The notes: generated by a model from the sequence alone, not told the origin. Counted from the stretch's first letter, positions 10,490-22,889 are shown. The stretch is DNA of 64,000 nucleotides from Sorex araneus (GCF_027595985.1 NC_073303.1:187384595-187448594), one strand, 5' to 3'. Numbers and translations: made by a program.

Positions 10490-11645
10490 CCCTCGCCCCC
10501 ACTCCTTGGGATTCTTAATAGAAAAAGTAGTAAATTAGTAAGAAATGCTTAGTTCTCCTTTGTTGAATTTGAAGTAACATCATCTCCCTTAATTATTATA
10601 CAATATCAGTACCAGACCTATTTCTACCATAAAAATGGCTTCATACTCATTTATAATGGCAGCAGGGAACCCAAGGGAGGCCATTGAAATAAATACTAGC
10701 TACTATTTTACAATTTTAACAAGAAATCAAATACAACATAAGAATGTGAAATTCTGGCAAAGCAACAACAACAACAACAGATCTCCACTTAGTCATTAAG
10801 TAAATTATGAATATAATTTCCTTGGGGAAAGCTATTATCTTTCTAAAAGTAGCAATATAACCTGAAATGGTGCAGAAATTCATGGAAAAATTAATGTGAA
10901 ATATGCTGTTTTCTAGAATTGTGCTGAAAAATAGCTTTTTATATAGTGTTTCAACTTAGGAAATAAGTGAGTAAGTGAAATTATGTATGTACGTGAATAC
11001 ATAGAGAAATACTTGAAATTTGAAAGTAAAGTAGCACTGGAGCACTGTTGTCCCCTTATTCACCGATTTGCATAATTTGACAACAAGGTCACATTGAATT
11101 GAGAGAAATTATATTTTTAGTTAAAATCACCAGAATTTTTCCATATCCTTTTTTTTTTTTAGGTCTATGTTTAGTTTCACTAGTTTCACAAAATTGTATG
11201 GTATTGGAAGCAGGGAGGTAGTACAATGAGTTGTAGTGATGAGTAAGTGCAGAGTTTTGTGAAATAATTCACAGATAAAATGATAGATTATAAACAATTT
11301 TATTTGTAAATAGAATGTGTATGAAGATGCACAATTGAGCTTTCAAACTTGTCCAGAAAAACAGAAAAAAAACAAGTCTTGTTTTTATCAGGATTTAGAT
11401 CCTGGATATTTACTCAGTCCTAAGTGTCACGTCTCCTGTCAAAGTATGACACACAGACATATTTGAAATACTGTATTTTATTTCTCTCTGTCTGTACGGT
11501 ATAGATAAGTATTCCGCTCATATCTGGGCTTTGTCTCACTGAAACAGAAACTTCCTGAGACATCCTGGAAAGGCAAGCACGGGGACTTATTTCTCCATAG
11601 TGGTTGCTGAAATATTTATAGCTTCTATCACTTAAACCTTACTTG
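10490..11645. other. No gene seen
   Basis: 1.15 kb of AT-rich sequence with a short CAA repeat near 10766-10779 and a T-run at 11150-11160. No credible ORF or repeat family. Confidence 0.45.
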
Positions 11646-11649
11646 TGTC

Positions 11650-12800
11650 TGGGTGTTGGATAACATTTGTTTTCCTTGTTCCTCCCAAGGGATTTTAGGT
11701 TTATTGAGCTACTCCCACAACAGTGCCCCTGAGGCACACCTAATTCCATCAAGTACTAATAATCCTATATTTCTTTTCTCTTTCCTTTAATTCATTTGCA
11801 CAGTTTAGTTAGCAAGGTCCTTTTTTGTATAAAAAGGAAGACAGTTCATGCTATGCTTTGTAACATGAGAGTTAACTGACTCCAAAATAATATTTACTCC
11901 TGCGCATCCATATTTACTTGACTTAAGCCTCAGTTACCCTTAGTTTCTAGCACTCCAATAGCAGGGTCCCGATGAAGGGACTGTATGGACCCAGGGCAAG
12001 CTGTAGGCTACCCTAGCATCGAAAGGGAACAAGTTAAGCACCATAAGTGTAATAAATTAAGATCAAGGTCATGGAACAAACTTTGTCATGACCCCAAAAG
12101 AAGTAACTAAATATGGATTAGGTAAGACTGACCTGTCCTGAGGACTGTTGTCTGGAATATATAGAGACATGGCCCCAGGAAGAGCCAATCTTTAAGCTTA
12201 ATATGTCTCTTATTATGTTCATAGAAAATGACTAGAAATATTATATGAAGTTAATTCATTATGAATGTTCAAATGGATTTCTATCTGAGGAAAGGAGAAA
12301 GCAATGCATTCTAGATGGAACTCCGCCATTGAGCGGATCTCCTAGTAATCTGGAGTGCTGAACCTTCAGGTGAGATCTTGTCCTTGAGTTAATCTCCTAG
12401 AACTTCCCCTGAAGGAGTGGCTGTGCCTTTGTTTGTTGTTATGACAATGTTCAACCCCAGCTATGTATAACCCTTCCCTTCATGATTTCTATATAACTAT
12501 GCTATAAGGGGTAAGAGGGGACTAGACGCTCAAGACTAGAAAGATGATAAGGATGATGAATTTGAGGTGTACAGGGAGACCAGGATGATGGAACTATGAT
12601 GACTGTAACTACGACCAAAACTATGGCTATGATTGTGCCATAAGGAAAGAAATCAGACTATGCTGGAGAGAACAGAGAAATAAACTGACTACCAACAGCC
12701 TGGGGCCCTAGTTCTCTGTTACCCCAGTTTTTCGTCTCTCTATCGCCGTGCACTGACCTAGGGAGCAGGTTCTTGGCTGCCAAACGCTCACATCCCCAGC
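11650..12800 (+). mobile_element. LTR-like family, copy 1
   Basis: Shares an ordered series of blocks with copies at 25690-26870 (same strand) and 16919-18510 (opposite strand): 'taagcctcagttacccttag', 'gcagggtcccgatgaa', 'ggacccagggcaagctgtag', then 'atgtctcttattatgttcat'. Near the right end is a polyadenylation signal AATAAA (12679-12684). It is followed by a C/T-rich stretch, as in an LTR's R-U5. No protein-coding interior is recognised, so this looks like a solo LTR or LTR-dominated remnant. Class (ERV-like) is inferred and the boundaries are approximate. Confidence 0.6.
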
Positions 12801-13228
12801 ATGCTCTTATACTTTTTTTGAAAACTCACATCTTGGGGCACCTTTAGGGTAGTATGGTGCCTACCAAAAGTTGTGCAACAGGTCCAAATGTCAATACTTT
12901 TCTCATCTAGGCTTGTGATTAAGGGCTAGACCATGAGGATGTGTCTCTCTGAGTCACGTAGTGTCGGGAGGCACCAGCCACACAACCTGCAATGCTTTGG
13001 GCTTACAGGAATATACTCAGTATGGACGTATGAGGACATGACCCTCCTTCCTCAAACTGCTTGTTTTTGTCTTTAGCTGGAGATGATAATTTTTTAATCT
13101 CATCCTAGGGATTAAGGCATATATGTGAACACGACTGTCTTTTATGAAGCTCTCTCTCATTACAGGAATCTCATTAAGGACTGCAGGAAAAGGTGGGAAA
13201 AGAAGTTTACTAGCCTATATTTTACTGC
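12801..13228. other. No gene seen
   Basis: No supported feature. Part could belong to the preceding LTR-like element. Confidence 0.35.
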
Positions 13229-13320
13229 ATCACTGTTGTCCTGTTGTTCACTATTTGCTCTAGCAGACACCAGGAACATCTCCATTCATCCTAGCCCTAA
13301 CCTCTTTCCATGTCCCTATA
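13229..13320 (-). mobile_element. RTE-tailed element, 3' fragment
   Basis: Reverse complement of the 3' end: 'catcactgttgtcctgttg', 'tgctctagcagacaccagga', then 'catcctagccctaacctct'. The last block marks it as the long RTE-tailed variant rather than SINE B. Confidence 0.65.
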
Positions 13321-13329
13321 ATCCTTAAA

Positions 13330-14002
13330 GATGCAATTTCATTTTTACATATCTTCGATAAAGTAGTATAGCCTTCTGTGCTTATATAAAATCAATCTAC
13401 ACAGGAAGGACAAATTTTTCTTTCTTTATGTAACTTAGTTACTGCGTTCACTTTCCCCCATTCTTATTTATAGTGATCTCATATAATTCCCAGCCATGTC
13501 TACCTTTTGATTTATCTTTGGCCAGTTTAGTATGACAAAAAATTATTTGTACCTTACTTCAAAAATTATATCATCAGTTTCAAGTAACTTCAGTATGAAT
13601 TTTTATTCTTTCATGGGTTTATTTGACAGCTTGTTAGGTGGCATTACTCCCAAAAATGTCTTAAAAACTAGTTTATTAAGTAAATTAAAAAACTAATTGG
13701 CTTTATTAAGGAGTATCATATTTAGTTAATAGAAAAATGCTAGGAATAGTTAAAGAAAAGGGTTATATAACCAGAGAGTCTGGGACAAGATGTATTTTAA
13801 TAGATGAAAATGCTATTTTGGACAAGATCACTTTCGCAAAGGAGATCAGAGTCTCATATGCAGATTATCTCCTCCAGGTCAGGCTTCTATTCCTGGAAGA
13901 TTTTCAAAGTGTAACTAAATTGTATATTATAACTTGGTTTGGAGACATGTGTGAAACAAGACACTCTATTTAGTGTTGATTTCTTTTAACAGAAGAAAAA
14001 AT
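13330..14002. other. No gene seen
   Basis: AT-rich. The 78-codon plus-strand ORF at 13737-13973 shows no recognisable motif and no support as a gene. Confidence 0.45.
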
Positions 14003-14011
14003 TAAAGATAC

Positions 14012-14200
14012 AGCGGCTGGAGCGATAGCGCAGAAGGTAGGGCATTTGCTTTGCGTATGGCCTACCCGGGTTAGATTCCTAACATCCCGTATGAGCCCCC
14101 GAACACTGCCAGAAGTAATTCCTGAGTGCATGAGCCAGGAGTAACTGCTGTGCATCGCCAGATGTCAGCCAAAAATGCAAAAAACAAAAAAATAGAAAAC
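14012..14200 (+). mobile_element. SINE family A with TSD
   Basis: Head 'cggctggagcgatagcgcag' with A- and B-box-like motifs, body 'ccagaagtaattcctgagtg', A-rich tail. A 9-bp TSD (taaagatac) is at 14003-14011 and 14201-14209. Confidence 0.9.
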
Positions 14201-14209
14201 TAAAGATAC

Positions 14210-14574
14210 TGTTTTCCATGTAAAAGTTCTATCAATATCTTGAAATAGTGTTTTTTATAGGGCTACAATAATGGCAGAATCTGACAGAACTCTTCCAGAG
14301 ATGACTCTTCCTGGATAATCCAAGCAAAGATGGAGGTTCTAGTGGTCCCTGACAGCACAGGACCCAAACAACACTTTATCCTGAACTGCTCACGTTCAGC
14401 TGTGTGCCCCATTTACAGGGACTCATTTAGAATAACCCGAGAGACTCCTAAGCACCAATTGATAAACTTGCCCCAACTCCCACCAGTAATCGTTTCCTTG
14501 TAGACTTTTCTTTTTAAAGTCTAGAAAGTTTACTCAATTCATGTTTCAGCAAAAGATGTTTTCTAGAGAAACAA
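14210..14574. other. No gene seen
   Basis: No supported feature. Confidence 0.4.
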
Positions 14575-14587
14575 TCAGTGGATGACT

Positions 14588-14833
14588 GTCACTGTCACTG
14601 TCATTCCATTGTTCATTGATTTGTTCGAGCAGGCACCAGTAACGTCTCTCATTGAGAGACTTATTGTTACTGTTTTTGACATATCCAATACGCCATGGGT
14701 AGCTTGCCAGGCTCTGTGTGCGGGCTCCATACTCTCCGTAGCTTGCTGGGCTCTAGGAGAGGGGCGGAGGAATCGAACACGGGTTGGCTGCGTGAAAGGT
14801 GAAAGCCAAACCACTGTGCTATTGCTCCAGCCC
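14588..14833 (-). mobile_element. SINE family B, no A-tail, TSD
   Basis: Left edge 'gtcactgtcactgtcattcc', right edge 'tattgctccagccc' (head in reverse). A 13-bp TSD with one mismatch (tcagtRgatgact) at 14575-14587 and 14834-14846 directly abuts both edges. The element's 3' end (left side) is a GTCACT/ACAGTG-type short repeat, with no poly(A). Confidence 0.9.
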
Positions 14834-14849
14834 TCAGTAGATGACTATG

Positions 14850-15400
14850 ATTATAAAACTGTTTAAAGACCTAACATTAACAATTATAGTAGAGTAACAA
14901 AAATGTCTAATATTAAAAACACTTTTATTATTTAGACTGGTATCCAAGGAAAGCTATCACATCAATAGAATATTAAGAACCTACATGTATTATTTCAAAT
15001 ATTTATTGAAATCTTGACCATTTCCCAGTAGGATTAATATGGTAAGATTCTGGTACATTTCCAAATATATCCTTTTCTTAATCATGGCCAAGATATTGTA
15101 CACAATTATCCTATTAAAATTATTTAGTTAATGCTTGTTTAACATCAATGAAATAAAACATAGAGCTCTGGGGACAAATGAGTCCTGGAGTACGTATACA
15201 AAATTAGAAAAAATAGAACCAATATCCAGACTATTTTTGCAAGTGATTCAATATGTTAGAGGAGAAAACAGTTTTCTTCTTATCCTTCTAAGTCCTCGTC
15301 TGGAACTCTTTAGCAAAAGACAGAATACTAAGTAAAAAACAAGTTTAGAAGCATGTATATTGTTTAGCTTAGGGAAACTCATAACACTTAAGGGGGTGTT
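14850..15400. other. No gene seen
   Basis: AT-rich. The short ORF 15135-15335 has no recognisable motif. Confidence 0.4.
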
Positions 15401-15408
15401 TCAAACAG

Positions 15409-15646
15409 GGACTAGAGAAATAGCACAGCAGGTAGTGCCTAGCACGCGGCTGACCCTGGTTCTATTCCTCTGTCCCAATCAGAGAGACTGGCAAGCTACC
15501 GAAATTATCCCGCCCGCACAGCAGAGCCTGGCAAGCTTCCCATGGCATATTCGATATGCCAAGAACAGTAACAAGTCTCACAATGGAGACATTACTGGTG
15601 CCCGCTCAAGCAAAACAATGAACAATGGGATGGCAGTGCTACAGTG
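15409..15646 (+). mobile_element. SINE family B, no A-tail, short TSD
   Basis: Head 'ggactagagaaatagcacag', body 'gcagagcctggcaagcttcc', end 'gatggcagtgctacagtg'. A 7-bp direct repeat (caaacag) at 15402-15408 and 15647-15653 abuts it. Again no A-tail. Confidence 0.85.
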
Positions 15647-15659
15647 CAAACAGAGATTT

Positions 15660-16604
15660 ATAAATGATATTTTGCTAAAGTGAAGGAATTGTTATTGTTG
15701 GAAGAAGCACAATCTCCGAATTATTCAGTTCTCATTTCTTCCTGGTTGTATAAAGAAATAACCCAGACACACAGAATTACAGTGGCCTTTGTCCTCACCA
15801 GGGAGTGAGAAAACATCAGACTTGTGTACAGTCAGGTGAAAGGTGAAGTAACTGAGGTCCCACAACAAAAGAGGTGAGCACATCATTGCGCAATGGAGCA
15901 AGAAATCTGGATTCTTTCTCTCTCCGGAGTTTCCCTTTGGAAATGAGAGATCCCTCCCCAATTTCCACCCCTGGACTACTGCCCAGAGGATGCACGACAA
16001 CTTAGATACTGTCCGAAAAGGTACAGTTAGGCACTTGCACAGTCATTTCACTTATGCACAGATAGACCAGCATGGGTAGAGAACCCAACTTGCAAGGAAA
16101 AGAGGGGTGATGTGCAGTAAAAATTAGAGAGGGAGTTTGGTACTGTTTGCATGGCTTTATATTTTAGGGTCCTTGAGTTCTGGTTGTATTACATTGCTAG
16201 GAATTCTATTCATAAACATTTAGTGTCTTTTGCTAAAATTTATTTTTCAAAAAAACTCATCCAAATTTGATGGACCTTTTAAGGCCTTCCTACTAAACTT
16301 CTTGTTTTCTACTTGCTACCTTCTTTGGGAGGATGACCATGCCATCATGATAAATAGGGCTAAGGTTGGTAGAAAGATGATGAGTCAGTGACTTCTCTAT
16401 TTTGGTAATTGAGTCTGATACCTTTCTAATGGAAATTCCCTTTATAAATGCAATTTTGAATTAGAAAGAAGAAACATATGTTTTGTTTCCCTTTACATCT
16501 GTTGTTTCTTAATGTAATCAGTTAAAAATATTTTTTATGCTAGAGAAACATATTTAGGAGTGACATATTCCAGACTTACAATCGTTTAATAATGATCTAT
16601 TTGA
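15660..16604. other. No gene seen
   Basis: The first 350 bases are less AT-rich and the rest is AT-rich. The minus-strand ORF 15725-16000 (91 codons) shows no recognisable domain. Confidence 0.4.
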
Positions 16605-16918
16605 TGTCGGTGGGCCCCACGGTGACTTCCGTGAATCAGGGAGGAGAAAGACGTCACTTTCTCCCCAGCCGCCTCTACCACCCAGGACCCAGAGTTACTG
16701 GGTTCTTGTCTTCACTCGAGGAAAAGAATTTCAGGAGTAGACAAGCAGTGAAGTAACAGATTTTATTTAGAGGTTTCTGAGGGAAGGAGGAAGGGATAAG
16801 TGGAAGAGAGAATAGTAGGAGTAACGTGCTCAAGAGCGAACGAGGGCTTCTCCAAGGGTGGAGGAAGCTCTCCACACATCCTAGCACTGGACATGAAAGC
16901 ATGAAAGTACACATCTCA
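16605..16918 (-). mobile_element. Solo LTR-like block
   Basis: On the plus strand the block begins TGTCGG and ends CTCA, i.e. TG...CA termini. Read on the minus strand it has an AATAAA-type signal (complement of 16762-16767), then 'ctgaaattcttttcctcgag' and 'gacaagaacccag'. A GC-rich end follows, which I associate with the R-U5 part of gammaretrovirus-like LTRs. No matching TSD was seen. It is adjacent to a different LTR-like family (16919-18510), so this may be a nested or composite structure. Confidence 0.5.
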
Positions 16919-18510
16919 AGGGGGGAGATGCGGGCGACACATGTGCTCGGGCACTACATGTGCTCGGCCACATGGGCGCTGTAAAAAACTAAAGCTCGCC
17001 GAGGGGCGCGTGCACTCGCAGGCTCTCCGGGCGGCTCTGTCTCACCGCCCACATCCGGTGCCCAGAACTGCTGTGTGTGCTGTTGGTCAAAGGCAGGCGA
17101 CGGAAGGAAGAAGGCCAAACTGGTTGCTCGATCCGTTTATTTCATTCTCTCCCTCCGCTTCTCTCCCGCTCTCCTGGATCTCTCCCCGTGGATCTACCCC
17201 GTGGATCTGGCCCGTGGATCTGGCCCCCCAACCCACTCTTACAGCTTAGTTAAATCTCCACAGCATCGGGGGTTGGGGCGTACACATAGGTGTAGTCACC
17301 ATCAATAGGGTAAGGTTCCTTTCCCTTAGGGGATGCTTCTCCTAGGACTTAATTCTCTTTCAGCAGGAGGATCCACCCAAGGGCAGAGTCCCATGAATGT
17401 GTTTCTCTTCTCCTCAGCCAGCAAACATATAAGAATTCATAATATTAATTATTTTGTATGGACACAATAAGAGATGCATTAAAGCTTATAGAATTGCTCT
17501 CCTGGGGCCATCTCAATCTCAGACTACAGTGCTCAGGCCAGATCAGTCTTTCCTATCCCTGGCAGGGTCCCAGTCTCATAATTACTATTGGATCATGACA
17601 GCATTTGTCTATGATCAAGCTCTTAACTTATAGTTAAGAATTAGGCACTTTGGTCAGGCCCATCTCGATGTCAGGGTAACACACAACTCACCGCTTGCCC
17701 TGGGTCCTTCCTGTCCCACGTCGGGGACCCTACTTTGGGGTGCTAGGAACTGAGGGCAACTGAGGCTTAAGTGGAGAAAGCTGAGGCCCGGGAGGGAATA
17801 ATATTCAAGGCCAATTAATTCCCAAGTTATAAAAACATAATATTGTCTTCTTGTGTCTATACAAAACAGTCATAGCTTTAAAGTGAATAATTCAAAAGGC
17901 ACAAGAAGAGGAGAAAGGCAATATTAACTTATATAATATAAATTCAGTATCCTAGTAAGGTCTGACCTTGCAAATTAGCAGAGTCGGATTAAGGGAAAGC
18001 CGCGGATTAACTCTTTTGGGGAAGAGAGCATGGAGAAGTGATTATAGCTAAACAAAGGGATGGGAGAGATTCGGGAACACCTTGATGGGTGTGACTGGGG
18101 TAAGCCTAAACTCCGGGTAAAACCTGGACAAGCTACTTGTGGCAAGGAGGGAAAGGGCAAAGTAATGTCATCCTATAGGCGCAAGCAGCACATGGGCTCA
18201 GGCAGCATATGCGCGCGTCCTTCCTTTGTTCAAGGCGGCCTTTATAGGGTTTCTTCAATCTGCCCCCACGTGGGGGCTTCTTCCCAGGTAAAAGTTCGTT
18301 GCTAAGGTTACCAGGGAGGTTGGGAGTGGTGATGGCCTTCTTTGGGGTACCTCCTGGGGAGGGGTCCATTATCCTCAGGGTCTGCTGAAGGTCTTATCAG
18401 GTCCATTTCCTGTATCCACCGGGTGGGTCAGTCTCAGGATTCTCCTCCCCCGGAGACTTTGATAATCTAAGTTTCATTGCCAGGGGCCTTTTCCTATCTA
18501 CCTGCCTACA
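16919..18510 (-). mobile_element. LTR-like family, copy 2 (inverted, longest)
   Basis: In reverse complement this holds the same ordered blocks as copies 1 and 3: 'taagcctcagttgccctcag', 'gacccagggcaagcggtg', 'cttaactataagttaagag', 'gcatctcttattgtgtcca'. Then comes an AATAAA (complement of 17136-17141) and a GC-rich end. It extends about 600 bases further 5' than the others, starting TGTAGGCAGG at 18510. A short array of 'gtggatctRSCCC'-like units sits at 17187-17228. No gag, pol or env reading frame is recognisable. Confidence 0.6.
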
Positions 18511-19202
18511 TCATATTTACAGATAAATTTAAAGATGTAGAAATTATACTTGTTCAGAATCATAATGAATAATGCATAATTAAGAGTTTCTAAACTTTGT
18601 TACTAGATAACTTTTTAACAAAATTGTGATTTTGAATTTAGAATTGAATACATAAAGTTAAGTAATCAATTTACCCAAAGTGTTCATACCATATGTTCAA
18701 TTGTAAGCATACTCATTATTATTATGTAGTAGCATATTTATTAGATAAGATAGACTATAATTATTTATATTCAAATATGTATGCATATTGAATAATAACT
18801 TATGCATAGATGCCAAAATACATACTACCTTACCATTTGAAGCCCAGGTTGATTAAGGTCTTGAAAGATTTTAAAGACTCAATCTAAGAAATAACCCATG
18901 CTGCTTCATCTTACTGTAGAATTTAGATTGAAAAGTGAACGGAAATTTGAACCCTTATTGGGTCCAAATAATGATGTGAAAATAAGTGCCTTTTGCCATC
19001 TCCTGCCCTTTCTTTCATCTCCCAAACAAACAAACAAAACACCAGGGCTCATTCTAAAGGAATGAATTAAGTCAGGAGACTCAATCTGAGTCACTGCACA
19101 CAAAAAATCCATATAACAATAACAAAAAAAAGAAGTAATTTGTCTTTGTTGGAGAAAGAATACAAGGAAAACACAATGTGCATAGGAGTAAAGAGATTGT
19201 TG
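18511..19202. other. No gene seen
   Basis: AT-rich, no supported feature. Confidence 0.45.
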
Positions 19203-19288
19203 GTGCTGAAGGAATAATACAGTGGATAAGGCAGTAGCCTCAAATACAGCAAAGTTCCTTTTGAGTGTGATGGAATTTTCTGATGAGA

Positions 19289-19336
<48 letters not shown>
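19203..19336 (+). mobile_element. Very old SINE head followed by GA microsatellite
   Basis: 'gaaggaataatacagtggat' and 'gcagtagcctcaaatacagc' resemble a decayed family-A head. A GA repeat runs 19285-19336. The SINE call is weak, the microsatellite certain. Confidence 0.5.
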
Positions 19337-19338
<2 letters not shown>

Positions 19339-20495
19339 CAAATTTACTCTCCCACTCCTACAGTTTCTTTATCTAATTATTCATCAAGGGACATGGAAGA
19401 TGGAAGTTAATATGCATTTTGTATCCAATGAGGAGAAAAGTGAAATGGGATCAAGAAAAATTGGTTGAAACCAATTTTTCCAAAAGGCCTCCTTATCAGG
19501 AAGTTGGTAACCACAAGGTCTAGACCCTGTTTTGCTTTTTTTAGACACATGAAATACTCTTTTATATTTCTTATAGCAATTTTCCACATTGCTTCTCCTG
19601 AAACATTTCCATTTAAAAGTGTGTTTCCGATGAACTCTTCTGTTCTTATGTGATCACAATTCTTATGAGAAGTAAAAGAAATTATGAGAAGTAAAAAAGA
19701 GAATTTCAAATAGCTTCTATCAATAAAATTCATGTGTGGTTTTACAGCATACCTGTTTTTATTAATAATGTTACACTAAAATATTATGATATGACTATAA
19801 TTAGGTGTGAATTCAAATGTAAGGTGTGTGTTTTTCCACAAGAGATTATTAAAATGCTAAGTCTAAAAGACCTATGCATTGTGTATCTTAAGGTTTTAGT
19901 ACAACAGCATTTGCATTTGAGCAATGAAAATAATCAACTTAATTTGCCCTCCTAGAGAGCATGGAAGTGGCTTTGATTAGCCTATTGAAAGCTTGTGTTG
20001 TTCCTCTTGAGTTGGGAAGCAGGGGGTAGACTTGCCAGCAAGATGCAACTCAGTAGGGATCCAGGGCGGCAAGGCAATGCTAAAATTGAATATATTAAAG
20101 ACAAAAGAGAAGGTTATTGATTGGGAACACGCAAGTATTTTTTTAAAATATTTTTAATGCTGCAGCTGTCTTTAGGTTGCAAAAAAATTAATCCATATTA
20201 TTATGTAGTAGTCATAGGCACAGTCATATTATCTTTCATTATTTCGTGTTTTGTACTTTCCAACTACAGAATTATAACAGCCAATGCCCAATGTTCAGAC
20301 AGAGTAGTATCTATTTTAAAAAGCCAAGCTAGTAAATATTTCAATGGTAGAAAACTTACATAGGGAAGGCAAAGGAAAGAAAATGTAAATCTGCTGTAAA
20401 TGTAAAAGGGAGCTCCTTTTCTCTTCTACTTTTAAACTTTTCTACCTTTCAACTCCGAGTCTGAGCATCTTTATCATTCAGTAGTTTCATTCTTG
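19337..20495. other. No gene seen
   Basis: 1.1 kb of AT-rich sequence. ORFs at 19407-19733 (minus) and 20121-20363 (plus) have no recognisable domain. The latter has a hydrophobic stretch that low-complexity AT sequence gives by chance. Confidence 0.5.
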
Positions 20496-20513
20496 AAAAT
20501 ATTGAAGAACCTG

Positions 20514-20700
20514 GGGCTGGAGCAATACCATAGTGGGTAGGGCATTTGCCTTGCACACGGTGGACCCGGGTTCGATTCCCAGCATCCCATATGGTCCCCT
20601 GAGCACCGTCAGGGGTAGTTCCTGAGTGCAGAGCCAGGAGTGACCCCTGTGCATTGCTAGGTGTGATCCGTAAAGCCCCCCCCCCCAAAAAAAAAGAAAT
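20514..20700 (+). mobile_element. SINE family A, young, 20-bp TSD
   Basis: Well-preserved copy: head 'ggctggagcaataccatagt', B-box-like 'gggttcgattcc', body 'cccatatggtcccctgagca', C-run then A-tail. A direct repeat of up to 20 bases (aaaatattgaagaacctggg) is at 20496-20515 and 20701-20720. The last bases overlap the element's own G-run. The perfect long TSD argues for recent L1-mediated insertion. Confidence 0.95.
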
Positions 20701-20720
20701 AAAATATTGAAGAACCTGGG

Positions 20721-21111
20721 AATACGAATGAATACAGAGACTTGCCACCACTTCTGCTTCACCTGCACCATCCTTAGCACCCAGACAGAAGGTGGCCCTA
20801 AATTGTATACTGAGGCTACTACACATTGACCGGTTCAGTTCCCTGACCACAAGAGGGGTAGGGGAAGGGATGTATCATCCACTCTAGGCAGCACTGATCC
20901 AGGTTGTAGCTATTACCCACACTTAAGAGTTAGATTCAGTAATAACTTTTCTATTGGGAAGCCTCTCTATATTGCATGGGTAATATTTAATTATTATGCA
21001 GGTGGTTTCTGCCCTAGCTCACCCTCCTTCTTCCTTGACAACCATCCTCACCTGGTACTTAAGTCATTTATTGACTTAGGATGCAAAATACGGTTTTGTG
21101 GTTTTTTTCTT
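20721..21111. other. No gene seen
   Basis: No supported feature. Confidence 0.4.
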
Positions 21112-21127
21112 AAGAATTTATATTTTT

Positions 21128-21734
21128 GGTAGCAGCCACGTGGTAAGAGCCACCCTCTAAGACCCCTCCACCAGGAGGTAGGACTTTCTTTAGTGACGTA
21201 GCCTGTAGGTGGTCCTGGGAGGGGGGTCGTTCCCAGCGCGCCTTCCGCCCAGAGATAAACCGGGAGCCGCGGCTCGAGAAACAGACCCTCCACGCCTATT
21301 GACTGTGATCCTGAGGTCTCCTAACCCATTTTGGCACCAGAGCGGATTCTTGCAGCCATCCATTTGACTGTGAACTGAGCTAAAATATTAGAAACCCAAA
21401 ACAGCGCGGCCGCGCGGACTTAAAGTCTTCACTCTTAGCAATGAAGAGAAATTATTAGATGATGCCTATTCAGCAGGCCTGATTGTTGGGGAAAATTTCC
21501 AATCAATAATAGTGAGTTCTGTATGGAAATATGGAATGTACTCAATATATATAGAGAATAATGGGAATATCATTAGCTACTTAGACGGGGGTTGGGGTGG
21601 GAGGGGGTGTATTGGGGTTCTTGGTGGTGGAACGGGTGCACTGGTGAAGGGATGGTGGATTAATCAGTATTTGACTGTGACTTAAAAAAAAGATCTGTGT
21701 ATACTGGTAAATAAAATAGGTAAACAAAAAAAAA
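21128..21734 (+). mobile_element. Short non-autonomous L1-style element, copy 1
   Basis: A 607-base insertion bounded by a perfect 16-bp TSD (aagaatttatattttt) at 21112-21127 and 21735-21750. The site is tt/aaga, a typical L1 endonuclease target. The 5' ~280 bases are GC-rich, with 'cacgtggtaagagccaccct' and 'aacccattttggcaccagag'. The 3' part has the G-rich run and 'gtgcactggtgaagggatgg' seen in the L1 3' UTR at 32.8 kb, then an A-tail. No ORF is present. It shares its whole length with the element at 46806-47620, so it is a family and not a one-off deletion. Confidence 0.85.
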
Positions 21735-21750
21735 AAGAATTTATATTTTT

Positions 21751-22884
21751 TGTGTTTTTTTTCCATATGTATAAGTTACTTTTATTTTATTTATCCTAAT
21801 ATTTTATCTGAGTTGTTTTGATAGATCAGACTTAAATCCCATAAGGTAGGAGAAACTATCATTTACCATTACATTCTATATAAATGCAGTACTTTTCTAA
21901 AAAAATATGTATCTAATCAGACCTGATTTTAACCACTTTTCTTTGAATTTTTAGTCAGAGAATCAAATATTCTTCAAGTCAGTAAGAATAAAAATGAAGA
22001 TATTTTATAATTGTTATTTTTCTGTTAAAACACTTTATTATTTCCATAAGAGGGAGGGGTCTCCATTAGCACATCCATTTATTTTTAAATCCAGTAAAGA
22101 AAGCCCAATTTAGCTCACTTTCTAGCAAATAAACACAGTCTTCAAGAATCTACATGATCTGGATGTGTCTTTAGAGGGAGTCAGCCTGGAGATGTGCTAC
22201 ATGCATCTGATTTCATTTCAAGAAAGGTATAAATAGCATCTGTCACAGTTCTTTTGAGCAACTCGCTTCTTGTCGTGCATTTTTATGTACAAACTTATGT
22301 TTTTTTCTGGTTTAGGGTTTACATAATATAATTTGCCTAATAAAATTAATTATTTATTTTTGAGATAGTTTGCAACTCCTGTAAAACTTGCTAACATAGC
22401 AAATTAATTAAAGGTCCAAAATTGACTACATTTGAACTCTTCTATCCCACTAAAGGTCTCATCAAAGCAAATATATTGAAATCTTGAGATTTATAATCAT
22501 GACATTGATATTTGGAAAATAACGGGTCAAGTCTAAAATGCATACAGATCTCTGTATGCTGTTAGACACTGAAAATCATTCACAGTTCAGAATGTAGTAA
22601 TCTAAGAAAAGAATTTAAATTAATCAGTTTCATAGTGTTTGCTTTAAATACATAGCTTGGTTATTAGACATATGAATTCTGACCTCTTTGGGGGAAACTT
22701 ATTTCTTCAATTTATTAAAAAAAATGAGCTTTGTATGCTTCCTATGTGTAATTAGTCATAAGATTATTGATTTCTATATAGTATCAATATAAGAATTTAT
22801 ATGGACAATTTACTTAATGTTTTTCTGTAGCACAAAGTAAGATTCCAAGAAATTATATTTTTCTGGTCATCAAAATATATTTTA
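21751..22884. other. No gene seen
   Basis: AT-rich. 22160-22290 is less AT-rich but gives no identifiable product. Confidence 0.45.
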
Positions 22885-22889
22885 CCTTT

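Noticed and set aside
18060..18369. Overlapping ORFs on both strands as retroviral protein
   Set aside because: They fall inside the LTR-like family and show no gag, pol or env motif. GC-rich non-coding sequence explains them.
20121..20363. 80-codon ORF with a hydrophobic segment
   Set aside because: No recognisable family and no splice or promoter context. Such segments are common by chance in AT-rich DNA.
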